From Streptomyces sp. P9-A2 (GTDB lineage: Bacteria; Actinomycetota; Actinomycetes; Streptomycetales; Streptomycetaceae), in assembly GCF_036634175.1 (NCBI RefSeq), contig NZ_JAZIFX010000001.1, forward strand, positions 2,480,001 through 2,544,000: 64,000 nucleotides of DNA. Reading direction: 5' to 3'. The notes beneath the pieces are model-generated. The model saw nothing but the letters and a program-made list of their open reading frames with translations. It made no database searches and was not told where the DNA came from. This document shows, piece after piece, positions 26,392-34,090 of the stretch. How positions within the stretch are numbered: position 1 is the first letter of the stretch; each line of letters opens with the position of its first letter. The position numbers and the translations under genes were made by a program.

Positions 26392-27393
26392 ATGAACGTA
26401 CGACGACGCCTCATACCCACGGCAGCGGTGACCGCGGTCACCGCGCTCGCCCTGGGCACCCTGTCCGCCTGCTCCTCCGACAGCGCCGCGGCGGGCAACA
26501 CCGACAAGTTCGACGTCGTCGCCTCCTTCTACCCGATGGCGTTCCTGGCCGAGCGGATCGGCGGCGACCATGTGAACGTCACCAGCCTGACCCAGCCCGG
26601 CCAGGAGCCGCACGACCTGGAGATCAGCGCCAAGCAGACCGCGCAGCTCGAGGAGACCGACGCGGCGCTCCACCTCAAGGGCCTGCAGCCCAACGTCGAC
26701 GAGGCCATCGGCCAGTCCGGCGTGAAGACGAAGATCGACGCGGCCACCCTGACCACCCTGGAGACGCACGGCGCCGGGGACGGGCACGGCCACGAGGACG
26801 AGCACACGGACGAGGACCACGCCCACGAGGGCGAGGACGGGCACGAGGGCCACTCCCACGAGACCGAGGGCGGCAAGGACCCCCACGTCTGGCTCGACCC
26901 GGTCAAGTACGCCGAGGTCGCCGAGGGCGTCGGCAAGGCCTTCGAGAAGGCCGACCCCGACCACGCCGCCGACTACCGGAAGAACACCGAAACCCTCGTC
27001 GGCGAGCTGAACGCGCTGGACGCCACCCTCGAGGCGGGCCTGAAGAACCGCAAGGGCGACGTCTTCATCACCACCCACGCCTCCTTCGGCTACTTCGCCG
27101 AGCGCTACGGCCTGACCGAGGAGGCCATCAACGGCCTCGACCCCGAGTCCGAGCCCAGCGCGGCCCGGGTGAAGAAGCTCGCCGAGACCGCCAAGGCCGA
27201 CGGTGTGACCACCATTTTCTACGAGACACTGGTGAGTGACGACACCGCGAAGACGGTCGCCAAGGACGCCGGACTGAAGACGGACGTCCTCGACCCGCTC
27301 GAGGGCATCACCGACAGCTCCCGCGGCGGGGACTACTTCGAGGTCATGGAGTCCAACCTGAAGGCCCTGCAGACGGCTCTGGGATCCGCGTGA
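26392..27393 (+). CDS. znuA: Zinc ABC transporter substrate-binding lipoprotein
   Basis: A 333-residue cluster A-I binding protein. The lipobox LSAC makes C27 the lipidated residue. Likely Zn ligands are the histidines in GQEPHDLEI, KDPHVWLDP and TTHASFGYF and the acidic residue near LDPLEG. Between the first two is a long His/Asp/Glu-rich loop (HGHEDEHTDEDHAHEGEDGH-type), a mark of zinc-binding rather than manganese-binding members. The start is ATG 26392, with GGGAG 3-4 nt upstream; a TTG at 26377 and ATG 26383 are less well placed. It is first in the znuA-znuC-znuB-zur group, under the Zur box. Confidence 0.95.
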   Translation: MNVRRRLIPTAAVTAVTALALGTLSACSSDSAAAGNTDKFDVVASFYPMAFLAERIGGDHVNVTSLTQPGQEPHDLEISAKQTAQLEETDAALHLKGLQPNVDEAIGQSGVKTKIDAATLTTLETHGAGDGHGHEDEHTDEDHAHEGEDGHEGHSHETEGGKDPHVWLDPVKYAEVAEGVGKAFEKADPDHAADYRKNTETLVGELNALDATLEAGLKNRKGDVFITTHASFGYFAERYGLTEEAINGLDPESEPSAARVKKLAETAKADGVTTIFYETLVSDDTAKTVAKDAGLKTDVLDPLEGITDSSRGGDYFEVMESNLKALQTALGSA

Positions 27394-27439
27394 CCGGCCG
27401 ACCGGCCGGCCGGCCCACCCACCACCGGAGGGCGGCAGC

Positions 27440-28243
27440 ATGACGACGAACACCGGGCCCGCCACATCGACGCCGAAGACCGAACCCGTCATCTCCCTGC
27501 GGGGCGTCCACGCCGAGCTGGGCTCGCGCCCCGTCCTGCGCGGCATCGACCTCACCGTGCGCCGCGGCGAGGTCGTCGCCCTGCTCGGCGCGAACGGCTC
27601 CGGCAAGTCGACGACCGTGCGCGCCGTCATCGGCCAGGTACCGGCCGGCGCCGGCGAGATCGAGCTGTTCGGCACCCCGCAGCGCCGGTTCCGCGACTGG
27701 GCGCGCGTGGGGTACGTCCCGCAGCGCACCACGGCCGCGGGCGGCGTGCCCGCCACGCTGACCGAGGTGGTCGCCTCCGGCCGGCTCTCCCGCACCCGCT
27801 TCGGCGTGTTCCGCAAGGCCGACCGCGAGGCCGTACGCCGCGCGCTGGACCTCGTCGGCATGGCGGACCGGGCGAAGGACTCCGTGGACGCGCTCTCCGG
27901 CGGCCAGCACCAGCGGGTGCTGATCGCCCGCGCGCTCGCCGCCGAACCCGAGCTGCTGATCCTGGACGAGCCGATGGCGGGCGTCGACCTGGCCAGCCAG
28001 GAGGTGCTCGCGGAGATACTGCGCCGGCAGGTCGACCGGGGCACCACCGTCCTGCTCGTCCTGCACGAGCTGGGCCCGCTGGAGCCCCTGATCGACCGGG
28101 CGGTCGTCCTGCGCGACGGCTGCGTGACGCACGACGGCCCGCCCCCCAAGGCGGTCGGCCAGCACGCGCTGCCCGGCCACGACCACGTACACCCGCACGC
28201 ACCGGCGGGCGCCGAACCGATCCGCACGGGACTGCTGAGCTGA
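27440..28243 (+). CDS. znuC: Zinc ABC transporter ATP-binding protein
   Basis: A 267-residue ABC ATPase with Walker A GANGSGKST, signature LSGGQHQRV, Walker B LLILDEP and the switch histidine in LVLHELG. It energises uptake of zinc delivered by ZnuA through ZnuB. The C-terminus has several histidines (HDHVHPHAP) that could sense or bind zinc. GGAGGG lies 9 nt before ATG 27440. It is 46 nt downstream of znuA and 6 nt before the start of the permease gene. Confidence 0.95.
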   Translation: MTTNTGPATSTPKTEPVISLRGVHAELGSRPVLRGIDLTVRRGEVVALLGANGSGKSTTVRAVIGQVPAGAGEIELFGTPQRRFRDWARVGYVPQRTTAAGGVPATLTEVVASGRLSRTRFGVFRKADREAVRRALDLVGMADRAKDSVDALSGGQHQRVLIARALAAEPELLILDEPMAGVDLASQEVLAEILRRQVDRGTTVLLVLHELGPLEPLIDRAVVLRDGCVTHDGPPPKAVGQHALPGHDHVHPHAPAGAEPIRTGLLS

Positions 28244-28249
28244 TTGCCG

Positions 28250-29152
28250 ATGGACCTCCTGAACTACGCCTTCATGCAGCGGGCCCTGCTGGCGGCCGTC
28301 CTGGTCGGCATCACCGCCCCCGCGGTCGGCATCTACCTCGTCCAGCGACGCCAGGCCCTCATGGGCGACGGCATCGGGCACGTCGCGATGACCGGCGTCG
28401 GCCTCGGCTTCCTGCTCTCCTGGTCGCCGGTGTGGATGGCGACCCTGGTCTCCATCGTCGGCGCCGTCCTGATGGAACTGATCCGCTGGTACGGCAAGGC
28501 CCGCGGTGACATCGCCCTCGCGATGCTGTTCTACGGCGGTATGGCGGGCGGCGTGATGTTCATCAACCTCGCCCCGACCGGCTCCAACGCGAACCTCACC
28601 TCGTACCTGTTCGGCTCCCTGTCGACGGTCTCCGAGTCCGACGTGACGGCCATCTGCCTGCTGGCCGCGTTCGTGGTGCTGGTCACCGTCGGTCTGCGCC
28701 GCCAGCTGTTCGCGGTCAGCCAGGACGAGGAGTTCGCGCGGGTCACCGGCCTGCCGGTGCGGTTTTTGAACCTGCTCACCGCGGTCACGGCGGCGGTCAC
28801 CGTCACCGTCGCGATGCGCGTGGTGGGCCTGCTGCTGGTGAGCGCGCTCATGGTCGTGCCCGTGGCCGCCGCCCAGGCGCTCAGCCGCAGCTTCGCCGCC
28901 ACCTTCGCCATCGCCGTCGCGATCGGCGTGAGCGTGACCATCGGCGGCACGGTCACCTCGTACTACCAGGACGTGCCGCCCGGGGCGACGATCGTGCTGC
29001 TGACGATCGCCGCGTTCATCGCGCTGACCGTGCTGGCCACCCCGCTGGCCCGCCGCCGCGCCCGCGCACTGGCCGCCGCCCGACCCGCGCCGGACCCGGC
29101 CGAGTGCGCCGTACCGGCCGGCCGGAAACCGCGCGGCGAGCCCGACGCCTGA
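28250..29152 (+). CDS. znuB: Zinc ABC transporter permease
   Basis: A 300-residue integral membrane protein of the ABC-3 family with about 8 helices. Typical segments are VGIYLVQRRQALMGDGIGHVAM (the coupling-region motif), FLFGSLSTVS-like LTSYLFGSLSTVS, EFARVTGLPVR and LLVSALMVVPVAAAQ. It forms the channel for zinc with ZnuC on the cytoplasmic side. I prefer ATG 28250 to the TTG at 28244, which overlaps the end of znuC. The C-terminal 25 residues are charged and extend into the cytoplasm. The gene is followed 65 nt later by zur. Confidence 0.93.
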   Translation: MDLLNYAFMQRALLAAVLVGITAPAVGIYLVQRRQALMGDGIGHVAMTGVGLGFLLSWSPVWMATLVSIVGAVLMELIRWYGKARGDIALAMLFYGGMAGGVMFINLAPTGSNANLTSYLFGSLSTVSESDVTAICLLAAFVVLVTVGLRRQLFAVSQDEEFARVTGLPVRFLNLLTAVTAAVTVTVAMRVVGLLLVSALMVVPVAAAQALSRSFAATFAIAVAIGVSVTIGGTVTSYYQDVPPGATIVLLTIAAFIALTVLATPLARRRARALAAARPAPDPAECAVPAGRKPRGEPDA

Positions 29153-29216
29153 CTCCCTCCTGCCCGGCCTGGCACAATGGCCGCGGTAGAGCAGAGGCAG
29201 ACTGAGGAGGAAACCG

Positions 29217-29639
29217 GTGACCACCGCTGGACCGCCCGTGAAGGGCCGCGCCACCAGGCAGCGGGCCGCCGTGGCGGCTGCGCTCCAGGGCGTCGACGAG
29301 TTCCGCAGCGCGCAGGAGCTGCACGACGTGCTCAAGCACAAGGGCGACTCGGTGGGACTCACCACGGTCTACCGCACCCTGCAGTCCCTCGCCGACGCCG
29401 GCGAGGTGGACGTGCTGCGCACGGCGGACGGCGAGTCCGTCTACCGCCGCTGCTCCACCGGCGACCATCACCACCACCTGGTCTGCCGCAACTGCGGCAA
29501 GGCGGTCGAGGTCGAGGGCCCGGCCGTGGAGACCTGGGCGGAGACCATCGCCGCCGAGCACGGCTACGTCAACGTGGCCCACACCGTGGAGATCTTCGGG
29601 ACCTGCGCGGAGTGCGCGGCGGCGGCGAGCGGCACCTGA
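29217..29639 (+). CDS. zur: Zinc uptake regulator Zur (Fur family)
   Basis: A 140-residue Fur-family repressor. It has the N-terminal winged helix (RATRQRAAVAAALQGVDEFRSAQELHD ... GLTTVYRTLQSL), then the metal-binding core HHHHLVCRNCG and the second structural pair CAEC near the C-terminus. The four cysteines hold the structural zinc; the histidines and nearby acidic residues make the regulatory sites. The GTG start at 29217 has AGGAGG 8 nt upstream. Lying last in the zinc-uptake group and sharing a nearby Zur box, it is expected to repress znuABC when zinc is sufficient. Confidence 0.94.
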   Translation: MTTAGPPVKGRATRQRAAVAAALQGVDEFRSAQELHDVLKHKGDSVGLTTVYRTLQSLADAGEVDVLRTADGESVYRRCSTGDHHHHLVCRNCGKAVEVEGPAVETWAETIAAEHGYVNVAHTVEIFGTCAECAAAASGT

Positions 29640-29645
29640 GAACCC

Positions 29646-29695
29646 GGACACGGCGAGGGGCGCGGAGATTGATCTCCGCGCCCCTCGCCGTGTCC
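29646..29695. terminator. 24-bp perfect-stem terminator between zur and uppS
   Basis: GGACACGGCGAGGGGCGCGG-type left arm (29646-29669) pairs with the right arm 29672-29695 over 24 bp, with a 2-nt centre. It starts 6 nt past the zur stop and lies between convergent genes, so it can serve both strands. Confidence 0.9.
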
Positions 29696-29723
29696 ACGCC
29701 CGCCCTCTGCTGTTCCTGCTCGC

Positions 29724-30560
29724 CTACTGCTCCTGCTTGCCCTCCATGGCGAGCAGTTCCTCGTTCGGGATCGCGCCGCCGAAGCGGCGGTCGCGGGAGG
29801 CGAACTCGAGGCACGCGCGCCACAGGTCCCGGCGGTCGAAGTCCGGCCACAGGACGTCCTGGAAGACCATCTCCGCGTAGGCGCTCTGCCACAGCAGGTA
29901 GTTGGACGTGCGCTGCTCACCGCTCGGCCGCAGGAACAGGTCCACGTCCGGCATGTCCGGGTAGTACAGGTAGTTCTGCAGGGTCTTCTCGTTGACCTTC
30001 GCCGGGTCGAGGCGTCCCGCCCGCACGTCCTCGGCCAGCGCCTGCGCCGCGTCGGCGATCTCGGCGCGGCCGCCGTAGTTCATGCAGAAGTACAGGGTGA
30101 GCCGGTCGTTGTCCTCGGTCTGCTCCTGCGCGATCTGGAGTTCCTTGGCGACCGACTTCCACAGCTTGGGCATCCGCCCCACCCAGCGCACCCGCACACC
30201 CAGCTCGTCGAGCTCGGCCCGGGACTTGCGGATGAAGTCGCGGTTGAAGTTCATCAGGAAGCGCACCTCGTCCGGTGAGCGCTTCCAGTTCTCGGTGGAG
30301 AAGGCGTACAGCGAGATGGCGCCGACGCCCATCTCGATCCCGCCCTGGAGCACGTCCAGCACGCGCTCGGCGCCCACCTTGTGGCCCTCGGTGCGCGGCA
30401 GGCCCCGCTCCTTGGCCCAGCGGCCGTTGCCGTCCATCACGATCGCCACGTGCTTGGGGACCAGCTCACTGGGGAACTTCGGGGGCCGCGCGCCGGAGGG
30501 GTGCGGTACCGGCGTCTTGTACTCCCGGCGCTGACGCCCCAGAAACCCGCGTACGGCCAT
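29724..30560 (-). CDS. uppS: Isoprenyl transferase (undecaprenyl-diphosphate synthase family)
   Basis: A 278-residue cis-prenyltransferase making the polyprenyl carrier for wall polymers. Catalytic D43 is in [16 protein letters not shown], with [11 protein letters not shown] after it. [26 protein letters not shown] and [29 protein letters not shown] are the family's conserved blocks. The start is ATG 30560; the first 30 residues are a basic/proline-rich extension common in actinobacterial members. recO lies 54 nt upstream in the same direction, so the two are probably in one operon. It converges on zur with a strong terminator between them. Confidence 0.95.
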   Translation of the reverse strand: MAVRGFLGRQRREYKTPVPHPSGARPPKFPSELVPKHVAIVMDGNGRWAKERGLPRTEGHKVGAERVLDVLQGGIEMGVGAISLYAFSTENWKRSPDEVRFLMNFNRDFIRKSRAELDELGVRVRWVGRMPKLWKSVAKELQIAQEQTEDNDRLTLYFCMNYGGRAEIADAAQALAEDVRAGRLDPAKVNEKTLQNYLYYPDMPDVDLFLRPSGEQRTSNYLLWQSAYAEMVFQDVLWPDFDRRDLWRACLEFASRDRRFGGAIPNEELLAMEGKQEQ

Positions 30561-30614
30561 GTGCTTCTCGTCTCCTCTAGGTGTTCCGGGTGGTCCAAGC
30601 GCTCTGGGTGTTCG

Positions 30615-31361
30615 TTACTTCTCGACGTACCGCAGGGAGCGCAGTCCGCGCTCCAGGTGCCAGTGGAGGTACGCGGACACCAGCCCGCTCCCCTCCCGGA
30701 CGTGCCGCGCCTCGGACGCGTCCGCCGTCTCCCAGTCTCCCGTGAGCAGCGCGCCGAGCAGTTCCAGGGCCTGCGGCGAGGGCACGACGCTGCCGGGGAC
30801 CCTGCAGTCGGCGCAGACGGAACCGCCGGAGGCGACCGAGAAGAACCGGTTCGGTCCGGGCAGCCCGCACTTCGCGCAGTCGCCGAAGGTCGGGGCGTAG
30901 CCGTTGACGGCGAGGGAGCGCAGCAGGAACGCGTCGAGGACGAGGTGCGGCGCGTGCTCACCGCGGGCCAGGGTCCGCAGGGCGCCGACGAGCAGCAGGT
31001 ACTGCTGGACGGCCGGCTCGCCCTCGTGGTCGGTGAACCGCTCGGCGGTCTCCAGCATGGCCGTTCCGGCGGTGTAGCGGGCGTAGTCGGTGACGATCCC
31101 GCCGCCGTACGGCGCGATGGTCTCGCTCTGCGTGCACAGCGGGAGGCCGCGCCCGATCAGTTCGCTCCCCTTGGCGAAGAACTGCACGTCCACGTGGGAG
31201 AACGGTTCGAGGCGCGCGCCGAACTTGGACTTCGTCCGGCGCACACCCCTCGCCACGGCACGTACGCGCCCGTGACCGCGCGTGAGCAGGGTGATGATCC
31301 GGTCCGCTTCACCCAGCTTCTGGGTGCGCAGCACAACGCCGTCGTCGCGGAACAGACTCAT
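30615..31361 (-). CDS. recO: DNA repair protein RecO
   Basis: A 248-residue recombination mediator of the RecFOR pathway. The N-terminal OB-fold shows LFRDDGVVLRTQKLGEADRIITLLTRGHGRVRAVARGVRRTKSKFGARLEPF. The helical domain contains the zinc-type cysteines CAKCGLPG and CADC. The start is ATG 31361; an in-frame ATG at 31379 is less likely because the conserved SLFRDD begins right after the chosen start. It is expected to load RecA onto SSB-coated gaps. It is upstream of uppS on the same strand, an arrangement found across Streptomyces. Confidence 0.95.
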   Translation of the reverse strand: MSLFRDDGVVLRTQKLGEADRIITLLTRGHGRVRAVARGVRRTKSKFGARLEPFSHVDVQFFAKGSELIGRGLPLCTQSETIAPYGGGIVTDYARYTAGTAMLETAERFTDHEGEPAVQQYLLLVGALRTLARGEHAPHLVLDAFLLRSLAVNGYAPTFGDCAKCGLPGPNRFFSVASGGSVCADCRVPGSVVPSPQALELLGALLTGDWETADASEARHVREGSGLVSAYLHWHLERGLRSLRYVEK

Positions 31362-31431
31362 ACGACCATTCTCGCGCACGCGCCGGGCTCCCGTGGCACC
31401 GCCTCGGGGGCCGGCCGGCGGGCCCCCCGCG

Positions 31432-31647
31432 TCAAGGCAGCTCCCCCCGGCTGCGGGCGTTGGCGTACGCCGTCGCCGCGCGCAGCCGCTCGGCGGGCGT
31501 CGCCTGGCGCACCTCGACCGGTTCGGCGTCCCACTCCCGGCCGCCGCCGTACGGTCTCAGCTGGATGTAGGGCCCCTCGTGCCCCATCACGATGCCGACC
31601 CTCTCGGTCCGGGTGTCCACGACGTACACACCCACCGGCGGCTTCAT
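31432..31647 (-). CDS. Small hypothetical protein of a regulatory gene cluster
   Basis: A 71-residue protein beginning at ATG 31647, which overlaps the stop of the upstream gene (ATGA). It has a compact beta-type N-terminal half (VGVYVVDTRTERVGIVMGHEGPYIQLRP) followed by a helical tail. Similar proteins are widespread in Streptomyces near WhiJ/DUF397-type regulator pairs, from memory, but no function is known. Its placement, coupled to the 31644-31889 gene and divergent from the XRE regulator at 31989, suggests membership of that regulatory cassette. Confidence 0.75.
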   Translation of the reverse strand: MKPPVGVYVVDTRTERVGIVMGHEGPYIQLRPYGGGREWDAEPVEVRQATPAERLRAATAYANARSRGELP

Positions 31648-31889
31648 CGCGCTGCCGCGGCCATCACGGCCGCGAGCCGCCGTGCGGTCTCCACGGAGCA
31701 CCGCCCCAGGTCGACCAGTGGACAGGGCGCCTCCCGCGCAAGACTCACCGGGTCCAAGCCCAGTGACGGCAGAGTAATTCCCGCCTTCACGAGTAATTCC
31801 CGCAATTCTTTCACCACACCCTCCGCCTCTTCGACGCAGAGCGCCGAGTGCCGTTCCTTCACTTTGGTCCCCTTCTCTTCGGCTTTCAC
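31644..31889 (-). CDS. Small hypothetical protein with a TTA codon
   Basis: An 81-residue, mostly helical protein (VVKELRELLVKAGITLPSLGLDPVS). It starts at GTG 31889 (GGAAG upstream) and ends in the ATGA overlap with the next gene. The codon for Leu in RELLVK at 31794-31796 is TTA, the rare codon read by the bldA tRNA in Streptomyces, so translation may be developmentally controlled. It is divergent from the XRE regulator at 31989 and has lower G+C than the housekeeping genes nearby. No family function is known. Confidence 0.7.
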   Translation of the reverse strand: MKAEEKGTKVKERHSALCVEEAEGVVKELRELLVKAGITLPSLGLDPVSLAREAPCPLVDLGRCSVETARRLAAVMAAAAR

Positions 31890-31988
31890 GCTTCCTGTCC
31901 TTAAGGTGCCCTTCGGAACCTACACTCGGAAGAGTTTTGCGCCCTACAAGTAGCGGGCTGCGCAAAGGGGTTGGGAAAGGGGTGAGCA

Positions 31989-32822
31989 ATGGCCAATGGT
32001 TCACGCCAAGCGGCATGGGAGTTCTTCGGCACGGAACTGAAGCGACGCCGGGAGGATTCGGGGTTCACGCAGGTGGATCTGGGGGCGCGGGTGTTCGTGT
32101 CGGGGGGCTACATCGGCCAATTCGAACAGGCTATTCGGAAACCCCAATTGGACGTGGCCCAGCGGATCGACGAGACACTCCAAACCGACGGTATTTTCGA
32201 GCGCCTGTGCAGGAAACTGATCGACGACCGCCGGTATGCGGATTATTTCGCCAAGGTGGCGGAGCTGGAGACACTGGCGACGAAGATCTGCGAGTTCGCA
32301 CCGGCGCTGATTCCCGGACTGTTGCAGACCCCGGCCTATGCGCGGGCGGTCACGCTGGCCATGAATCCCTTCGCGCCGGAGGAGTCGGTCGACGAGAAGG
32401 TATCGGGACGCATCGAACGAGGCCTGATCCTCAAGGGCTCCACGCGGCCGGTGTACTGGGCGATCCTCCACGAGAACGTACTGCGCATCCCGGTGGGCGG
32501 GAGCGCAGTCATGGCGGAGCAACTGGAGCAGGTCGTGGGACTCGTGCGAGAGCGTTCGGTGCTGGTGCAGGTGTTGCCCTACGCGGCCGGCGCGTATCCC
32601 GTGATGACGGGGGATCTTCGGCTCATGGACTTCGACGACGCACCCGCAACCGCCTATACAGAAGCCGTGTATTCGGGGAACTTGCTGGACGATCCGGCCG
32701 TGGTGCAGCGAGCACAGTCGGCATACGATCTGCTCAGGGCGGATGCGCTGTCACCAGAGCTGTCCCTGGCCCTGATCCAATCGGCGGCGGAGGACTTCAG
32801 ACGATGCGCGAGTACGACCTGA
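31989..32822 (+). CDS. XRE-family regulator with DUF5753 domain (WhiJ-like)
   Basis: A 277-residue protein. A helix-turn-helix of the XRE type lies at about 12-65 (FGTELKRRREDSGFTQVDLGARVFVSGGYIGQFEQAIRKPQLDVAQ). The long C-terminal DUF5753 domain (FAPALIPGLLQTPAYARA ... LVRERSVLVQVLPY) is a ligand- or partner-sensing region. Streptomyces has many such WhiJ/BldD-like pairs with DUF397 proteins, affecting development and antibiotics. The start is ATG 31989, with AAGGGG upstream. The end overlaps the DUF397 gene by 19 nt. It is divergent from two small genes. Confidence 0.92.
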   Translation: MANGSRQAAWEFFGTELKRRREDSGFTQVDLGARVFVSGGYIGQFEQAIRKPQLDVAQRIDETLQTDGIFERLCRKLIDDRRYADYFAKVAELETLATKICEFAPALIPGLLQTPAYARAVTLAMNPFAPEESVDEKVSGRIERGLILKGSTRPVYWAILHENVLRIPVGGSAVMAEQLEQVVGLVRERSVLVQVLPYAAGAYPVMTGDLRLMDFDDAPATAYTEAVYSGNLLDDPAVVQRAQSAYDLLRADALSPELSLALIQSAAEDFRRCASTT

Positions 32823-33097
32823 GCGAAGCACGCTGGCACAAGAGCAGTCACAGCGACGGCAACGGCGGCAACTGTGTCGAAGCCGCCTACGACTTCCCCG
32901 GCGCCGCTCGCTGGCGCAAGAGCACCTACAGCGGCGGAAGCGGCGGCGAGTCCTGCCTCGAGGTCGCTGACGGAGTCCCCGGCATCGTCCCCGTCCGGGA
33001 CAGCAAAGTGACCGCCGGTCCCGTGCTGGTGGTCGGTGCGGCGGCCTGGACGGAGTTCATAGGTGCCGTCGGCCGCGGGTGCGCCGACCGGGGGTAA
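32804..33097 (+). CDS. DUF397 protein with two tandem domains
   Basis: A 97-residue protein starting at ATG 32804, inside the end of the XRE gene. DUF397 proteins usually have one domain (W-x-KSS-x-S-x-x-GG-x-CVEVA ... VRDSK). Here there are two partial copies: ARWHKSSHSDGNGGNCVEAAY and ARWRKSTYSGGSGGESCLEVAD, the second followed by VPVRDSK. DUF397 proteins pair with XRE/DUF5753 regulators and are thought to act as antagonists or partners. The overlap suggests translational coupling, so the two are made in step. Confidence 0.88.
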   Translation: MREYDLSEARWHKSSHSDGNGGNCVEAAYDFPGAARWRKSTYSGGSGGESCLEVADGVPGIVPVRDSKVTAGPVLVVGAAAWTEFIGAVGRGCADRG

Positions 33098-33421
33098 CCG
33101 CTCGTAGGAACACGTCCGGTGCATGCGGTCCGGGTGTACAACCTGCGATGATGCTGCGCGGTTGTGCGGTTGCGGAGTGTTTCACGCCTTGGTGGGTATG
33201 TGGAGGGAAGCGTACGAATATGGGGCAGCCGTTCATGCTGCGGGGTGCTCCCGCAGCCACCCCAATTCCTCCCAACTCCCGCTTTTACGCTGAGCGGTTG
33301 GTCCGACCGGAGGATGACCTGGCTATGACGCCGTTGGCGTGACGTTTCGGCGGGGCGGCGCCCGTGGCGGGCTCCGGGGCGGTCTCCTGTGAGGTAGAAC
33401 CGCAATTCTTTGGAGACCGAC
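33098..33421. other. Intergenic region without a gene
   Basis: About 320 bases with no supported coding region. It is slightly lower in G+C than surrounding genes, with short repeated words such as GTGCGGTTGCGG and CATGCTGCGGGG. It probably holds the promoter of the small gene at 33422. Confidence 0.4.
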
Positions 33422-33706
33422 GTGACCGCCACCTCGTACGAGTACGGCCCCCACCAGGGCTACGTCGACGCCTACGCCTTCGACGGGAGCGGCTACGGCG
33501 ACTTCCCGATCGCGCCGCCGCACCCGCCGGAGCGGCTGGACATCGCCATCGACCCGCAGGACCGGCGCCGGCTGGAACTCCACGCGGCCCTGACGGCCGC
33601 CGGGATCCCGCCGCTCCCCGAGGACCGTGAGGCCATCGACAGGCTCAGCGCCCTGCCCGGCAACATCAACGACACGATCCAGCGCTGGTTGCAGCACGCC
33701 CTCTGA
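33422..33706 (+). CDS. Small hypothetical protein
   Basis: A 94-residue protein. I chose GTG 33422, preceded by GGAG at a 6-7 nt spacing, rather than the upstream TTG 33410. The N-terminal half is Tyr/Asp/Gly-rich (YEYGPHQGYVDAYAFDGSGYGDFPIAPP). The C-terminal half is helical, with HAALTAAGIPPLPEDREAIDRLSALPGNINDTIQRWLQHAL. The second half has a helix-loop-helix feel and could mediate protein contacts. I do not recognise the family. It lies between the WhiJ-like pair and a truncated LuxR gene. Confidence 0.65.
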   Translation: MTATSYEYGPHQGYVDAYAFDGSGYGDFPIAPPHPPERLDIAIDPQDRRRLELHAALTAAGIPPLPEDREAIDRLSALPGNINDTIQRWLQHAL

Positions 33707-33770
33707 CGCGAGGCGAGGCCAGGCCAGGCGAAACGAGGCGTACGGGAGGGCGTGGCATCCGTTGCCGCCG

Positions 33771-34061
33771 TCACTGCGTTCCCGGTGCGACCAGTCCCGA
33801 CTCATAGGTCACGATGACCAGTTGGGCCCGGTCGCGGGCCGCGAGCTTGCCCATGATCCGGCTGACATGGGTCTTCGCCGTGAGCGGGCTCAGCCCCAAC
33901 GCCTCGGCGATCTCCGTGTTGTTGAGCCCGCGTGCGACCAGCGCGAGCACCTCCCGCTCACGGTCCGACAGACACTCGGGACCGCGCGGTCCCCGCGCGG
34001 TCCCGACAGCGGGAGACGAGAAGCGGCGCGTGGTCGGTGCCGGCGGCGAGGACGGACACAT
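33771..34061 (-). pseudogene. Truncated LuxR/NarL-type response regulator
   Basis: The 96-residue frame contains a complete LuxR-type helix-turn-helix (LSDREREVLALVARGLNNTEIAEALGLSPLTAKTHVSRIMGKLAARDRAQLVIVTYESG). It lacks the phospho-acceptor receiver domain that should precede it. The first 28 residues look like the usual linker of a response regulator (TARGPRGP), but before ATG 34061 only 29 bases separate it from the stop of the next gene. It is most simply a 5'-truncated remnant left by a rearrangement at the edge of the 34-41 kb cassette. Some short LuxR proteins are functional, so it may still act. Confidence 0.6.
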
Positions 34062-34090
34062 GGAGAGGGTGCCGGGCGGGACACAGCCGC

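Noticed and set aside
26378..26392. TGAAAATGGGAGTCA as the main Zur box
   Set aside because: Only the left half fits the consensus, and it overlaps the ribosome site of znuA. The palindrome at 26356-26370 is a better match.
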